The notes: a model not told the origin generated them from the letters alone. DNA of 64,000 nt from Streptomyces sp. Ag109_O5-1 (GCF_003814875.1 NZ_RKQF01000001.1:3658001-3722000); one strand, 5' to 3'; shown: positions 8,379 to 18,225, counted from the stretch's first letter. Numbers and translations are program-made.

Positions 8379-11300
8379 GGACCTCGCAGGCCCGGCCATG
8401 AAGCAGGTCACCGCGCAGGTGGAAGGCACCAGCACGGCGATGAAGACCTTCCACAAGACCGCGCTCGTCGCCGGGGGCGCCCTCGCTCTGATCGGCGCCG
8501 AGTCGGTGAAGATGGCGTCCAAGTTCGACGCCAGCATGACCCTGTTGCACACGCAGGCCGGCGTGTCACAGGACAAGATTGCAGGGTTGAAGGCGGGCGT
8601 TCTCGCGCTGGCCGGGAAGGTCGGCCAGGACCCCGACAGCCTCGCCGAGAGCCTGTTCCACGTCGAGTCGAACTTCGAGTCGATGGGCATCTCCTCGTCG
8701 AAGGCGCTGCACCTCGTCGAGACGGCCGCGAAGGGCGCCACCACCGGCCACGCCAAGCTCGTCGACGTCACCAACGCCCTCACCGCCGCCGTCGCCTCCG
8801 GCATCCCGGGTGTACAGAACATGGACCAGGCGATGGGCGTCCTCAACGCCACCGTCGGCGTCGGCGACATGAAAATGCAGGACCTCGCCAACGCGTTCGG
8901 GTCCGGCATGGTCGCCACCGTCAAAGGCTTCGGCCTGTCCATCACCGACGTCGGCGCCGCGCTGGCCGTGTTCGGCGACAACAACATCCGCGGCTCGCTG
9001 GCGGGCAACCAGCTCCGCATGTCCGTCATGGCGCTCGCCCACCCGGTGGCGACCGCCGGGGACGCGCTCCAGAAACTCGGCCTGACGCAGACCACCCTCG
9101 CCACCGACATGCAGAAAGGCGGCCTGAAACTCGCCCTGGAAGACCTCGTCGACCGCATGCACAAGGCGGGGATCTCCTCCAAAGAGCAGGGCCAGATCAT
9201 CACCGAGGCTTTCGGCCGGAAGGCCGGCGCCGGTCTGAACATCCTCGTCGGGCAGATGGACCGGCTGGAGTCGAAGTACCCCGCCCTGGCGAAGGGCGCC
9301 AAGAACTTCGGGCAGTCGTGGGCCGACACCCAAAAGACGTTCGCGTTCCAGTCCAAGCAGCTCCAGACCAGCCTCGACGCACTGATGATCAGCCTTGGCG
9401 AGAAACTCATCCCACCCCTGCAGAGCGTCGTCACCCTGCTGCTCGCCCACAAGACTGCCACCGTCGGCGCGACCGTGGCGATCGCCGGGATGCTCGCGGC
9501 CACCGTGGCGGTGTCGGCGGCGATGAAGGTGGCCGCTGCTGCCCAGATGGCGTGGGCGGCGGGCGGGAAGGCCGTGGCCGTACTGTCGGGCGTCTTCGAA
9601 ACCGCCGCGCTCAAGGCCATGTACATGAAGGAGTCGTTCATTGCCGCGGGTGGCGGCGTGGCCGGGCTGAAGGCCGCGTTCGCTGAACTGGGCACCGTGG
9701 GCAAGCTGTCCGTCCTCGCGGGCGGCGTAGCGCTCCTCGCAGGCGCCGTCGTCCTGCTATCCCAGGCCGGTAAGCGCGTCCCGCCGGACGTCGACAAGAT
9801 GACGACGTCGGTCGAGAAACTCGGCCTCACCGGGCAGACGTCAGGCGAGGCGCTGAGAATCTTCGGTAAGGACATGGGTGGCCTGGCGTACGACGTCGAC
9901 CGGCTGGCCGGCAAGTCGTCGGGGATGGACAAGTTCAACGACGTCATGAACAAGATCTTCACCCTTGGCATGGAGAAGTCGAACTCGTTCAACATGGCCA
10001 AGGAGGACATCAGCGCCCTCGACAAATCCTTGGCCGGCCTGGTGGAGGGCGGCAAGGCGAATCTCGCGGCGGCGGCGTTGAAGCAGCTGCAGGACGCGTA
10101 CGCGAAGAAGGGCGGGGACCCGAAGAAGCTCGCCGCCGAGCTGGGCGACTACAACAACGCGCTGGCGGGGACGGCGATCGAGCAGAAGCTCACGGCCGAC
10201 TCGATGGGGCTGTTCGGGCAGAAGGCGGTGTCCACGCAGGCGGCGCTCGACGCGGAGAGCCAGGCTGCAAAGGGCCTCGAACAGTCGATCATGGCGTTGA
10301 ACGAAGTCCACCGCGGCGCTTACGACGCCGAAACCGGCTTCTACCAGGCCATGGCAGACGCGACGAAGGCAATCAAGGACAACGGGAAGACGCTCAGCCT
10401 CAGCTCGGACGCAGGCCGGAAGAACCGTGACGTCCTCTCCCAGCTGGCGGCGAAGACCGAGGACCTCGTCGACAAGAAGATGAAGGAGAAGGCGTCCTGG
10501 GACCAGGTCGACAAGATCTACCAGCGGGGCCGTAAGAGCCTGATCGACACCGCGATGGCGATGGGCGACACGAAGAAGCAGGCCGCGGCCCTCGCCGACG
10601 AGATCCTGAAGGCGCCGGACGCGAAGAAGCTGAAGGTCAGCGTCGACAAGAAGACGGCCGAGCAGGACATCAACGCGTTCAACGCGGCGGTGAAGAAGAC
10701 CCCGGGCGCCAAGTCGGTGACGCTGGCGGCACTGTCGAAGCCGGCGGAGACGGTGCTGGAGGCGTTCGGCCTCAAGGTCAAGCACCTCCCGAACGGCAAG
10801 GTCACGGTCACCGCAGCGGCTGGCGGCGCACTGGCCGCGATCAGCAACGTCGCGGGCGCGCTGAACAACCTCGACGGGAAGACCGCACACACCTACATCA
10901 TCGAGGCAACCAAGACATCGAACGCGGGCACCGTCTACCACGAGGGCGGCAAGTACGCCCGCGGCGGCCTGGTCCGCCGCTACGCCGACGGCGGCAGCAT
11001 CGAAGGCGGATCCGGCACGCAGGACGACGTGCCGCTGCTCGCGATGGGCGGCGAGTTCATCGTCAACAAGAAGCAGACGCAGAAGTACCGCGCCATGCTG
11101 GAGGCGATCAACGCAGACAGGGTCCCGCACTTCGCGAAGGGCGGCCTCACCAGCGCGGAGAAGGACGCCCGCAAGCAACTCGAAGGCAGCTTCGGGATCT
11201 CCTACTTCGGCAGAGCTGCCGGCTATCAGCACACACCGTTCGAACGTGACCTCGGCTCGCCCACGGACCTGGGCGCTCTGGTGTCGTCGCTGAACAGCGT

Positions 11301-12234
11301 GGCAGGGGAGATCCGGGCAGCGTTCCGCGGGCGCACGGAAACGCACCTGCTGAAGGAACTGGACTCCGTCGGCAAGTCGCTGATCCGCTACGACAAGAAG
11401 CTTGCCGACGTCACCAACTCCCTCGACAAGGCGAAGTCGAAGCTCGATGACCTGAAGAACTCCGCCAGCCAGCTGTCCGACAGCGTGAAGTCCGGGATCC
11501 TCTCCAGCGCGAACATCACCCAGGGCACGTCCGGGCAGACGGTGACCGTCGCGTCGATCATGGGCGGTCTGACGCAGTCCCGCGACCAGGCGTCTGCGTT
11601 CGCCGGCGCGCTGAAGGGCTTGAAGGCGAAGGGCCTGTCCGCGTCTCTGATCCAGCAGATCGGCGAGGCCGGCATCAACGGCGGCGGCCTGGAGACGGCG
11701 GGAGCGCTGCTGGGGGCGTCGTCGTCGGAGATCTCCTCCCTGAATTCGTTGCAGGGGCAGATCAACAAGGCTGCGGGGGCGGCGGGGAAGTCCACGTCGG
11801 ATGCGGTGTACGGGGCGCAGATCAAGGCGCAGGACAAGCTCGTCAAGAGCCTGGGCCAGCAGCAGGCCCGGCTGGAGAAGGCGATGAACCACCTCGCCAA
11901 TGTGATGGAGAAGTCGCTGTCGAAGGCGATCGGCCGGAAGGCGTCGGGCGGCGTCGTCGGCGCGGCCGCGTCCGGTGGTGTACGGGGCGGTCTGACGTGG
12001 GTGGGCGAGTACGAGCCGGAACTGCTGGAGCTCCCGGTGGGGGCGCGGGTGCATTCGGGCCCGGACTCGCGCCGCATGGCCGGCGCGGGCGGGGGCGGTC
12101 ACGGCCAGCCGATCGTCATTCAACTGGATCTCGATGGCAAGCGGTTCGGTGAGGTGTGGGTGAACGTCGGGCGCCGTGAGGTGCGGGCCCGGGGCGGTAT
12201 CGAGGCGACATTGCGGCCGCCGCGCGGCCGATAG
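8344..12234 (+). CDS. Tape measure protein
   Basis: This 1296-residue protein sets tail length and is threaded inside the tube. It has a long helical, Ala/Lys-rich body, hydrophobic segments near residues 37-50, about 360-400 and about 450-475 (LSVLAGGVALLAGAVVLLS), and Gly-rich patches. The segment VPLLAMGGEFIVNKKQTQKY near residue 900 is a motif recurrent in the C-terminal part of actinophage tape measures. A second hydrophobic Gly-rich repeat (KASGGVVGAAASGGVRGG) lies near the C-terminus. At about 1.5 angstroms per residue the tail would be roughly 190-200 nm, which is an inference. Confidence 0.9.
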   Translation: MTNVVEILITAKDLAGPAMKQVTAQVEGTSTAMKTFHKTALVAGGALALIGAESVKMASKFDASMTLLHTQAGVSQDKIAGLKAGVLALAGKVGQDPDSLAESLFHVESNFESMGISSSKALHLVETAAKGATTGHAKLVDVTNALTAAVASGIPGVQNMDQAMGVLNATVGVGDMKMQDLANAFGSGMVATVKGFGLSITDVGAALAVFGDNNIRGSLAGNQLRMSVMALAHPVATAGDALQKLGLTQTTLATDMQKGGLKLALEDLVDRMHKAGISSKEQGQIITEAFGRKAGAGLNILVGQMDRLESKYPALAKGAKNFGQSWADTQKTFAFQSKQLQTSLDALMISLGEKLIPPLQSVVTLLLAHKTATVGATVAIAGMLAATVAVSAAMKVAAAAQMAWAAGGKAVAVLSGVFETAALKAMYMKESFIAAGGGVAGLKAAFAELGTVGKLSVLAGGVALLAGAVVLLSQAGKRVPPDVDKMTTSVEKLGLTGQTSGEALRIFGKDMGGLAYDVDRLAGKSSGMDKFNDVMNKIFTLGMEKSNSFNMAKEDISALDKSLAGLVEGGKANLAAAALKQLQDAYAKKGGDPKKLAAELGDYNNALAGTAIEQKLTADSMGLFGQKAVSTQAALDAESQAAKGLEQSIMALNEVHRGAYDAETGFYQAMADATKAIKDNGKTLSLSSDAGRKNRDVLSQLAAKTEDLVDKKMKEKASWDQVDKIYQRGRKSLIDTAMAMGDTKKQAAALADEILKAPDAKKLKVSVDKKTAEQDINAFNAAVKKTPGAKSVTLAALSKPAETVLEAFGLKVKHLPNGKVTVTAAAGGALAAISNVAGALNNLDGKTAHTYIIEATKTSNAGTVYHEGGKYARGGLVRRYADGGSIEGGSGTQDDVPLLAMGGEFIVNKKQTQKYRAMLEAINADRVPHFAKGGLTSAEKDARKQLEGSFGISYFGRAAGYQHTPFERDLGSPTDLGALVSSLNSVAGEIRAAFRGRTETHLLKELDSVGKSLIRYDKKLADVTNSLDKAKSKLDDLKNSASQLSDSVKSGILSSANITQGTSGQTVTVASIMGGLTQSRDQASAFAGALKGLKAKGLSASLIQQIGEAGINGGGLETAGALLGASSSEISSLNSLQGQINKAAGAAGKSTSDAVYGAQIKAQDKLVKSLGQQQARLEKAMNHLANVMEKSLSKAIGRKASGGVVGAAASGGVRGGLTWVGEYEPELLELPVGARVHSGPDSRRMAGAGGGGHGQPIVIQLDLDGKRFGEVWVNVGRREVRARGGIEATLRPPRGR

Positions 12235-12252
12235 AGCGAGAGGAACAGGCAA

Positions 12253-12762
12253 TTGCCGTACATCACCTGGAACGGGCCAGCCCCGACGACCGCCGCACTC
12301 GCGTCGGTGAACACCGGGACCACCATCAAGACCATGCTCCAGCTGGCCACCCCGGCAACGCGCATGATTCAGCTGCTGGAGTGGGGGTGGAGCAGCGACG
12401 ACCCGCCGGGCGCGGACGGCGTCATCGAGCTGCTCCAGACCGACGTGGCGGCCACTGTGGCCGCGCACGTCGCCTCCGGGGTGGTCAACCTGGACCCGAA
12501 CGGCACCGCCAGCCTGCTGACGCTGGGCACCTCGGCGACCGGCTACACGGCGAGTGCCGAGGGCACGATCACTGCGACGCGGCCCTTCGATGCGATCTCT
12601 CTCAGCTCGGTGTCTGGCGAGTCGTCGCTGTCGTACGTGCGGCAGTGGATGCCGGACGCCCGCCCGATCATTCCCGTGTCCAAGTTCTTGCGGGTGCGTG
12701 CGACGACGCCGACCACGGGCATCGACATGCGCTGCTACATCGTGTTCAACGAGGTGGGCTGA
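12253..12762 (+). CDS. Phage hypothetical tail-associated protein
   Basis: This 169-residue protein is read from TTG 12253, preceded by GAGAGGAAC at about 8 bases; no ATG or GTG near the start fits better. It has beta-rich composition, no signal peptide and no known motif. It lies between the tape measure and the large minor tail protein, where distal tail proteins normally sit. The next gene starts 3 bases after its stop. The function is unknown. Confidence 0.55.
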   Translation: MPYITWNGPAPTTAALASVNTGTTIKTMLQLATPATRMIQLLEWGWSSDDPPGADGVIELLQTDVAATVAAHVASGVVNLDPNGTASLLTLGTSATGYTASAEGTITATRPFDAISLSSVSGESSLSYVRQWMPDARPIIPVSKFLRVRATTPTTGIDMRCYIVFNEVG

Positions 12763-12765
12763 CCT

Positions 12766-15621
12766 GTGGCGCCTGGGCTTGCCCCGCAGCTTGCGGCGCT
12801 CAAGCGCCGCCTGTTCAACCTGCCCGCGCCCGCGCGCAGCAGCGGGGAGGCGTCCAACGGCCAGCCAGTCCAGGTCGAAATGCTTGTCGCGGGAACGTGG
12901 ATCGACATCACGGACCCGTACACGATGGTCCGCGACGACTCCGGGAACATCCCCGTCTCCACCGGCATCCAGGGCGGGGAAGGCTCGCAGACGGAACGGG
13001 CACAGGCCAAGCTGGTCTTGAAGAACCAGGACGGCCGCTTCAGCCCACGGAACCCGTCAGGCCCCTACTACGGCGCGATCGGACGAAACACGCAGTTCCG
13101 GATCAGCGTCCCGGACGGCAACGGCGGCAAGAGCTACCGGATCTGGGGTGAGGCCTCCGCGTGGGAGCCCGGATGGGACTCGACGGGCACCGACGTGTGG
13201 GTGGACGTCACCATCGTCGGGATCATGCAGCGACTCGCGCAGGCCCCGACCCCGGAACGGTCGGTCATCTACAACGCCATCACGAGTCCACCGCCGTCCG
13301 GTCTGGTGGCGTACTGGCCGATGGAGGACCCGACGGGGTCCACCCAGCTCGCCTCGGCGCTCACCAGCGGCTCACCGATGACATGGACGGGCACACCCAA
13401 CCTGGCCTCGTATGAGGGGTTCTCGGCGTCCGATCCGCTGCCCGACCTCACCTCGGCCAGCCTCTCCGGCGGCGTCGCCCACTACGACGATCCGACCGCC
13501 ACCCAGTGCAGGTTCCTGCTGTACGTGCCCAAGGCGGGGCTGGCGGACGGCAAGCTGATCTGCGCGATCGACCAGCTCGACTACTCGTCTGGGTCGGCAC
13601 AGATCTTCGAGCTGTACTACAGCACCACCGACGCTTCCAACTCGCTGGTCCTGCGGACCCTCGCCTCCGACGGCACGTTCCTCGGCATCCAGCTGCCGAA
13701 CACCCTCGACGTCCGCGGCCGCCTCCTCTACGTCAGCATCGAGTTGCAGGAGTCAGGGACGGCCATCACCCGGCAGATGCAGCTCAAGGACGTCGCGACC
13801 GGCCGCACGTACACGGTCTCCGACACCCAGAACCTCACCCAGCTCACCCGCGTCACGAAGGTCAGCTTCGGGATCGCGTCCCGCGCCGCGGCTGGGCCTA
13901 CCTCGACCGCGAACCTGCCCGGGACGGTCATCGGCCACGCAACGCTTGAGAACGCCATCACCACGATCGACGCCCTCGGCGTGCGCCTCAACCCCGTCGG
14001 GGAGACCGCGGGCCGGCGTATCCAGCGGCTGTGTGGCGAGGCCGGGATTCCCTTCGAGTGGATCGGCAGCCTCGACGACACCGTCCCGCTCGGCGCGCAG
14101 CCCAAACAGAACACGCTCGCGTTGGTGCAGGAGGCGTGCCTGGCTGACGGCGGCCTCCTGTACGAGACGAAAGACGTCCTCGGCCTCGGCTACCGCACCC
14201 GCGCCTCCCTCACCCAAGACCCGGTACTGGTCCTGTCGTACACCGGCTACAACCTCGCCGACATTCCCGTCCCCGTCGAAGACGACCGGCAAATCCAGAA
14301 CAGCCTCACCGTCACCGTCAACGGCGTCAGCGCCACCTACACCGAAACCGACGGCACCCTCGGCACCGACAGCATCGGCACCTACGGCGAGAACACCGGC
14401 CTCACCCTCAACCTCGCCTCGACTGACACGCCGACGCTCCTCGACGCAGCTGCGTGGCGTGTCCACCTCGGCACCGTCGACGAGGCCCGCTACCCGACCA
14501 TCGCCGTCAACCTCGCCCACCCGTCGATCACTCCGGACCTGAAGCGGGCCATCCTGGGCCTGCGCATGGGCGACCGTGCACAGATCACGGGCATGCCCTC
14601 CTGGCTGCCGCCGGACAACCCGGATCAGCTGGCCGTCGCCACCGACGAGACCATCACCCAATTCGAGCACAAGATCACGCTCAGTTGTGCACCGGCATCC
14701 CCGTACTCGTACATCGGCTACCTCGACACCACCGCCCGCATCGACACCGACGGCTCCCAGCTGCTCACCGCGATCGGCAGCGCAGACACGTCCATCGACA
14801 TCGCCCCCGTCTCGGATCCGACGATGCTGTGGACCACCAGCACCTCCGACGTCCCCCTCGACGTCCGGATGGGCGGCGAGGTCATGCGGGTCACCGCCAT
14901 CGGCCCGAAGGTCTCCGACACGTTCACCCGGGTCACAGCATCCGGGTGGGGCACAGCCGACACCGGGCAGGCGTGGTCGACGGCCGGAGGGTCGGCGTCG
15001 GACTTCTCGACGAACGGCACGCAGGGCCTGCATTCGGTGGGGTCGGTGAACGCCTCCCGGTACACGGTCCTCACCGCGCCGACGGCGGATGTGGATGTGC
15101 AGGTGCAGGTGGCGACGAGCGCGCTGGCCACCGGCGGCCCGCAGTACGCGCACGTGGTCGCCCGCTATCTGGACGCGAACAACTTGTACGCGGCCCGGCT
15201 GGCGTTCCAGACGGACCAGACGGTGATCCTCACCCTGCAGAAGCGGGTGGGCGGCGGGCAGACGGATCTGACCGCGGTCACGACACCGCTCACGCACGCG
15301 GCCGGCACGTTCTACACGCTGCGGTTCCAGCTGTGGGGCAGCCTGCTCCGGGCGAAGGCGTGGGCGCCGGCCACGGATGGGGAACCGCCGTGGCTGCTGA
15401 CGACGACGGACACAGCACTCACGGTGGCGGGCTCGGTGGGGGCGCGGACGGTCCTCGACGCCACGAACACCAACACCCTGCCAGTGACGTTCACGTTCGA
15501 CGGCTTCCAGGTGACGAGCCCGCAGACGTTCACGGTGACCCGCTCCATCAATGGCGTGGTCAAAGCCCATAACGCGGGTGAGCCGGTCTCGCTCGCCTTC
15601 CCGACGATTCTCAGCCTGTAA
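12766..15621 (+). CDS. Large minor tail protein
   Basis: This 951-residue protein starts at a GTG 3 bases after the previous stop. The N-terminal third has GTWIDITDPYTMV and KNQDGRFSPRNPSGPYY, typical of actinophage minor tail proteins near the baseplate hub. A segment from about residue 185 (GLVAYWPMEDPTGS) looks like the start of a laminin-G/LamG-like lectin domain, and a similar beta-sandwich lies near the C-terminus (about 700-930). It probably forms the tail tip with receptor-binding add-ons. No catalytic residues are assigned. Confidence 0.7.
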   Translation: MAPGLAPQLAALKRRLFNLPAPARSSGEASNGQPVQVEMLVAGTWIDITDPYTMVRDDSGNIPVSTGIQGGEGSQTERAQAKLVLKNQDGRFSPRNPSGPYYGAIGRNTQFRISVPDGNGGKSYRIWGEASAWEPGWDSTGTDVWVDVTIVGIMQRLAQAPTPERSVIYNAITSPPPSGLVAYWPMEDPTGSTQLASALTSGSPMTWTGTPNLASYEGFSASDPLPDLTSASLSGGVAHYDDPTATQCRFLLYVPKAGLADGKLICAIDQLDYSSGSAQIFELYYSTTDASNSLVLRTLASDGTFLGIQLPNTLDVRGRLLYVSIELQESGTAITRQMQLKDVATGRTYTVSDTQNLTQLTRVTKVSFGIASRAAAGPTSTANLPGTVIGHATLENAITTIDALGVRLNPVGETAGRRIQRLCGEAGIPFEWIGSLDDTVPLGAQPKQNTLALVQEACLADGGLLYETKDVLGLGYRTRASLTQDPVLVLSYTGYNLADIPVPVEDDRQIQNSLTVTVNGVSATYTETDGTLGTDSIGTYGENTGLTLNLASTDTPTLLDAAAWRVHLGTVDEARYPTIAVNLAHPSITPDLKRAILGLRMGDRAQITGMPSWLPPDNPDQLAVATDETITQFEHKITLSCAPASPYSYIGYLDTTARIDTDGSQLLTAIGSADTSIDIAPVSDPTMLWTTSTSDVPLDVRMGGEVMRVTAIGPKVSDTFTRVTASGWGTADTGQAWSTAGGSASDFSTNGTQGLHSVGSVNASRYTVLTAPTADVDVQVQVATSALATGGPQYAHVVARYLDANNLYAARLAFQTDQTVILTLQKRVGGGQTDLTAVTTPLTHAAGTFYTLRFQLWGSLLRAKAWAPATDGEPPWLLTTTDTALTVAGSVGARTVLDATNTNTLPVTFTFDGFQVTSPQTFTVTRSINGVVKAHNAGEPVSLAFPTILSL

Positions 15622-15630
15622 GGAGGCCCT

Positions 15631-16188
15631 GTGGCTACCGAGGCCTACCCCACGTTCCTGGCCGGACAGAAGCTGACCGCGAGTCTCCTGCGGTCGGCGC
15701 AGCCGCTGGTGGTCCGGAAGACCGCCGACACGTCCAGGTCGGCGACCACGACGACGACCCCCGACCCGCACTTGCAGATGGATGTCGTGGCGGGCGCGGT
15801 CTATGTCTGGGACGGCTGGGTGAAATACGACGCGGACATCGCAGGCGACCTCAACCTCGACTTCACCGTCCCGACGGGCGCGCTCGGCGAATGGACGGGC
15901 CTGGGCGCCGGTAACCCCGTAACCGGCGCGAGCTCGACGCCGACGCTGCGGATCGACACGGCCGGGGTCAGCGGCTACCTGATCCGGACCGAGACCAACG
16001 ACGTCGCCCAGTCCCGCAGTTTCGGCGCGCTCGGGGTGGGTGCCACGCTCACCGTCGACATGAAGGGCACGCTCCGCATGGGCGCGACGGCCGGGACGTT
16101 CAGCCTGGACTGGGCGCAGGGCACGTCCAGTGCCACGGCCACGACCTTGTACACCGACAGCTGGCTGCGCTTCCAGCGCATCGCCTGA
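15631..16188 (+). CDS. Minor tail/virion hypothetical protein
   Basis: This 185-residue protein starts at a GTG directly after a strong AAGGAGG. It opens with YPTFLAGQKLTASLL, a phrase common at the start of actinophage proteins encoded after the large minor tail gene, followed by a beta-sandwich-like body (VYVWDGWVKYDADIAGDL). It has no signal peptide or membrane segment. It is likely a virion surface or tail-tip component; the exact role is unknown. Confidence 0.6.
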   Translation: MATEAYPTFLAGQKLTASLLRSAQPLVVRKTADTSRSATTTTTPDPHLQMDVVAGAVYVWDGWVKYDADIAGDLNLDFTVPTGALGEWTGLGAGNPVTGASSTPTLRIDTAGVSGYLIRTETNDVAQSRSFGALGVGATLTVDMKGTLRMGATAGTFSLDWAQGTSSATATTLYTDSWLRFQRIA

Positions 16189-16199
16189 GAGGAGCGCAC

Positions 16200-16394
16200 G
16201 TGGCGACGTATGTGGTGACGGGCAAGTCGAACGGGTCCCCGCTGGTGGCGGTGTCGATCGACTCGATCAGCCAGGACAGCCCGGTGGTGGAGGAGCTCGC
16301 GGTCGTGAATGCGGTCCGGGTGTTCCTGGAGGGCGTGCCTGGGGTGCAGACGGTGGTGGCGCAGCGGTACGAGCAGGTCGTAACGATCGTCTGA
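16200..16394 (+). CDS. Small phage hypothetical protein
   Basis: This 64-residue protein starts at a GTG with GAGAGGAG 6-13 bases upstream, 11 bases after the preceding stop. It is probably a compact beta/alpha fold (ATYVVTGKSNGSPLVAVS). Its end (GVQTVVAQRYEQVVTIV) is a strand-rich segment. It is the last gene before the lysis and peptidase block. No family is recognised. Confidence 0.5.
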   Translation: MATYVVTGKSNGSPLVAVSIDSISQDSPVVEELAVVNAVRVFLEGVPGVQTVVAQRYEQVVTIV

Positions 16395-16421
16395 TGACCG
16401 GGCTGGTTCATAGCCTGGAGA

Positions 16422-16446
16422 CTTACGCTACGAGTCGTAGCGAAAG
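16422..16446. repeat. Inverted repeat in the gap before the peptidase gene
   Basis: The sequence CTTaCGCTACGagtCGTAGCGaAAG forms a 7-bp perfect stem with a 3-base loop, extended by 3 more pairs across one A/A mismatch. It lies in the 81-base gap between the 64-residue protein and the cysteine peptidase, one of the few gaps in this operon. No T-run follows it. It could be an operator, an attenuating hairpin or an mRNA processing site; nothing decides between these. Confidence 0.45.
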
Positions 16447-16475
16447 TACGGCACCGGCCGCGAAGGGACACCGCG

Positions 16476-17315
16476 TTGAACATCGTCCGCATCCCCGAAA
16501 CCCACAACCGCGAGTACCGGCTGGGTCGGCACGTCCGCCACGACCCCCGCAGTGCCGACTACGCGCTCCCCGAGCTGCCCCGGACGGCCATCAAGAGCGT
16601 CACCTGGCAACGCCGCATCGCCATCCTCGACCAGAAGAACATCGGTGCCTGCGTCCCCAACATGGGCACCGCGCTCGTCGGCACCGACGCCCTGGGCTAC
16701 ACCGGTGTCTCCTCCGTCGCCATCGCGGAGGCCGACACGAAGGGCGAGTTCAAGGCCGGTTCCACTTGGGCGCTGGACGAGACGTTCGCCCTGAACATGT
16801 ACCGGCTCGTCACCCGCCTCGACACCTACCCCGGGCAGTGGGAACCGGACGACACCGGATCCGACGGCCTCACCCTCGCCAAGGCCCTCGTCATGCTCGG
16901 CCTCTCGGACATCTACCAGCACGCGTTCTCCTACGGAGCTCTCGTGTCATCCCTCAACACGAAGGGCCCGGCCGGTTGCGGGACCGTCTGGTACAACTCG
17001 ATGTTCGACCCGAAGCCCGACGGTGAGATCGTCGTCGACCCGACGTCCGGTGTGGCCGGCGGCCACGAGTACCTGGTCCGGCAGTTCGACGCAGACCAGG
17101 ACCGGGTGTGGATCGACAACTCGTGGGGCGAGTCCTGGGGCCTGGACGGGCGGGCGTGGATCTCGGGCGCGGGGATGACGACGCTCCTGAAGGCGCAGGG
17201 TGACGTCACCGTGCCGCACCTGCTGGGCGCCGCACCCATCCCGACGCCGACCGGCCCGACCGGCGCCCAGGTCGCCGCCACGGTCCGCAGCGCACTGACC
17301 GGACTGGGGGTGTGA
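16476..17315 (+). CDS. Papain-like (C1-type) cysteine peptidase
   Basis: This 279-residue protein is read from TTG 16476 with AAGGGA upstream. It carries the full set of papain-fold active-site motifs: DQKNIGACVPNMG with Gln53 and Cys59, GGHEYLV with His197, and IDNSWGESWG with Asn215. There is no signal peptide. The gene overlaps the GH25 lysin by GTGA, so the two are co-expressed late. It may act on host proteins, on capsid or tail processing, or at lysis. The peptidase fold is well supported; the substrate is unknown. The C-terminal Pro-rich linker (PIPTPTGPTGAQ) leads to a short tail also seen in lysins. Confidence 0.75.
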   Translation: MNIVRIPETHNREYRLGRHVRHDPRSADYALPELPRTAIKSVTWQRRIAILDQKNIGACVPNMGTALVGTDALGYTGVSSVAIAEADTKGEFKAGSTWALDETFALNMYRLVTRLDTYPGQWEPDDTGSDGLTLAKALVMLGLSDIYQHAFSYGALVSSLNTKGPAGCGTVWYNSMFDPKPDGEIVVDPTSGVAGGHEYLVRQFDADQDRVWIDNSWGESWGLDGRAWISGAGMTTLLKAQGDVTVPHLLGAAPIPTPTGPTGAQVAATVRSALTGLGV

Positions 17316-18214
17316 TGATCCACGGCGTGGACGTGGCGGACTACCAGTCGGCCACATTCAGCACATCCGGCCTGGACTTCGTGTTCGTCAAGGCCACCGA
17401 GGGCCTGTCGTACACCAACCCGCTCCTGGCCGCGCAGACCAGACGCGGCCGGGACGCCGGGCTCGTCGTCGGCTTCTACCACTACCCGCACATGGCCAAC
17501 TCGCCGCAGGCCGAGGCCGACTACTTCCTCAGCAAGGCGCCCATCCAGGCCGGGGACATCATCGGCTTCGACTGGGAGGGCTACGACACCGCCAACCAGA
17601 ACGTCCCCAAGTCCCGGCAGCTCGCCTACCGCGACGCATGGCTGAGCTACGTCAAGGACAAGCTGCCGACTCACCGGGTCGGCATGTACTGCAACACCGA
17701 CTACTGGCTCAACGTCGACAAGACGTCGACCTGCGGCGACTTCCTGTGGATCGCCACCGGCGGCCTCCCCGCCGGACAACCCGGCATCAAGCACCCGTGG
17801 ACGTTCCACCAGTACAGCACCGCGGGCGGCATCGACCACGACGTCGCCAACTTCACCGACCGCGCCGCGCTCACCGCCTGGGCCCGCGGCCTCATCGAGG
17901 AGGACCCCATGGCGGGGATCACCAAGCAGGACATCGCCGACGCGTGCTGGCGGACCGACGACATCGCCGCCGGCTCCACGGAGGCCCACCCGCAGGCGAA
18001 CCCGACGTGGGTGGCCGAGACCTACCTCAAGGGCACCTTCGAGAACACGGTGAAGCTGCTCGCGCAGGAGGCGGCGCAGGCGGCGGCCATCGCGAAGCTG
18101 GCCAGTCTCGTCGGTTCGGGTGTGGATACCGCGACGGTGGTTGCGGCGGTACAGACGGCCATCGCGGACGCGGTGGTGAAGGTGTCGGTCGACGTGACCG
18201 GCCCCCAGGGCTGA
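17312..18214 (+). CDS. GH25 muramidase endolysin
   Basis: This 300-residue protein starts at GTG 17312 overlapping the previous stop; an ATG follows at once (17315). Residues 4-190 are the glycoside hydrolase 25 domain. GVDVADYQ supplies the N-terminal Asp, and IGFDWEGYD contains the acidic pair Asp87 and Glu89 that cleaves the peptidoglycan glycan strand. FVKATEG and YHYPHMAN are further family signatures. The C-terminal 100 residues (QDIADACWRTDDI, then an Ala-rich helix) are a tail often seen in actinophage lysins, perhaps for wall binding. It has no signal peptide, so release depends on the holin downstream. Confidence 0.88.
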   Translation: MMIHGVDVADYQSATFSTSGLDFVFVKATEGLSYTNPLLAAQTRRGRDAGLVVGFYHYPHMANSPQAEADYFLSKAPIQAGDIIGFDWEGYDTANQNVPKSRQLAYRDAWLSYVKDKLPTHRVGMYCNTDYWLNVDKTSTCGDFLWIATGGLPAGQPGIKHPWTFHQYSTAGGIDHDVANFTDRAALTAWARGLIEEDPMAGITKQDIADACWRTDDIAAGSTEAHPQANPTWVAETYLKGTFENTVKLLAQEAAQAAAIAKLASLVGSGVDTATVVAAVQTAIADAVVKVSVDVTGPQG

Positions 18215-18225
18215 AGGAGCTCATC

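Noticed and set aside
7986..12468. Very long minus-strand open frames (689 and 875 residues) opposite the tape measure gene
   Set aside because: They are antisense shadows of high-GC coding DNA with biased composition and no domains, while the plus-strand tape measure is well supported.
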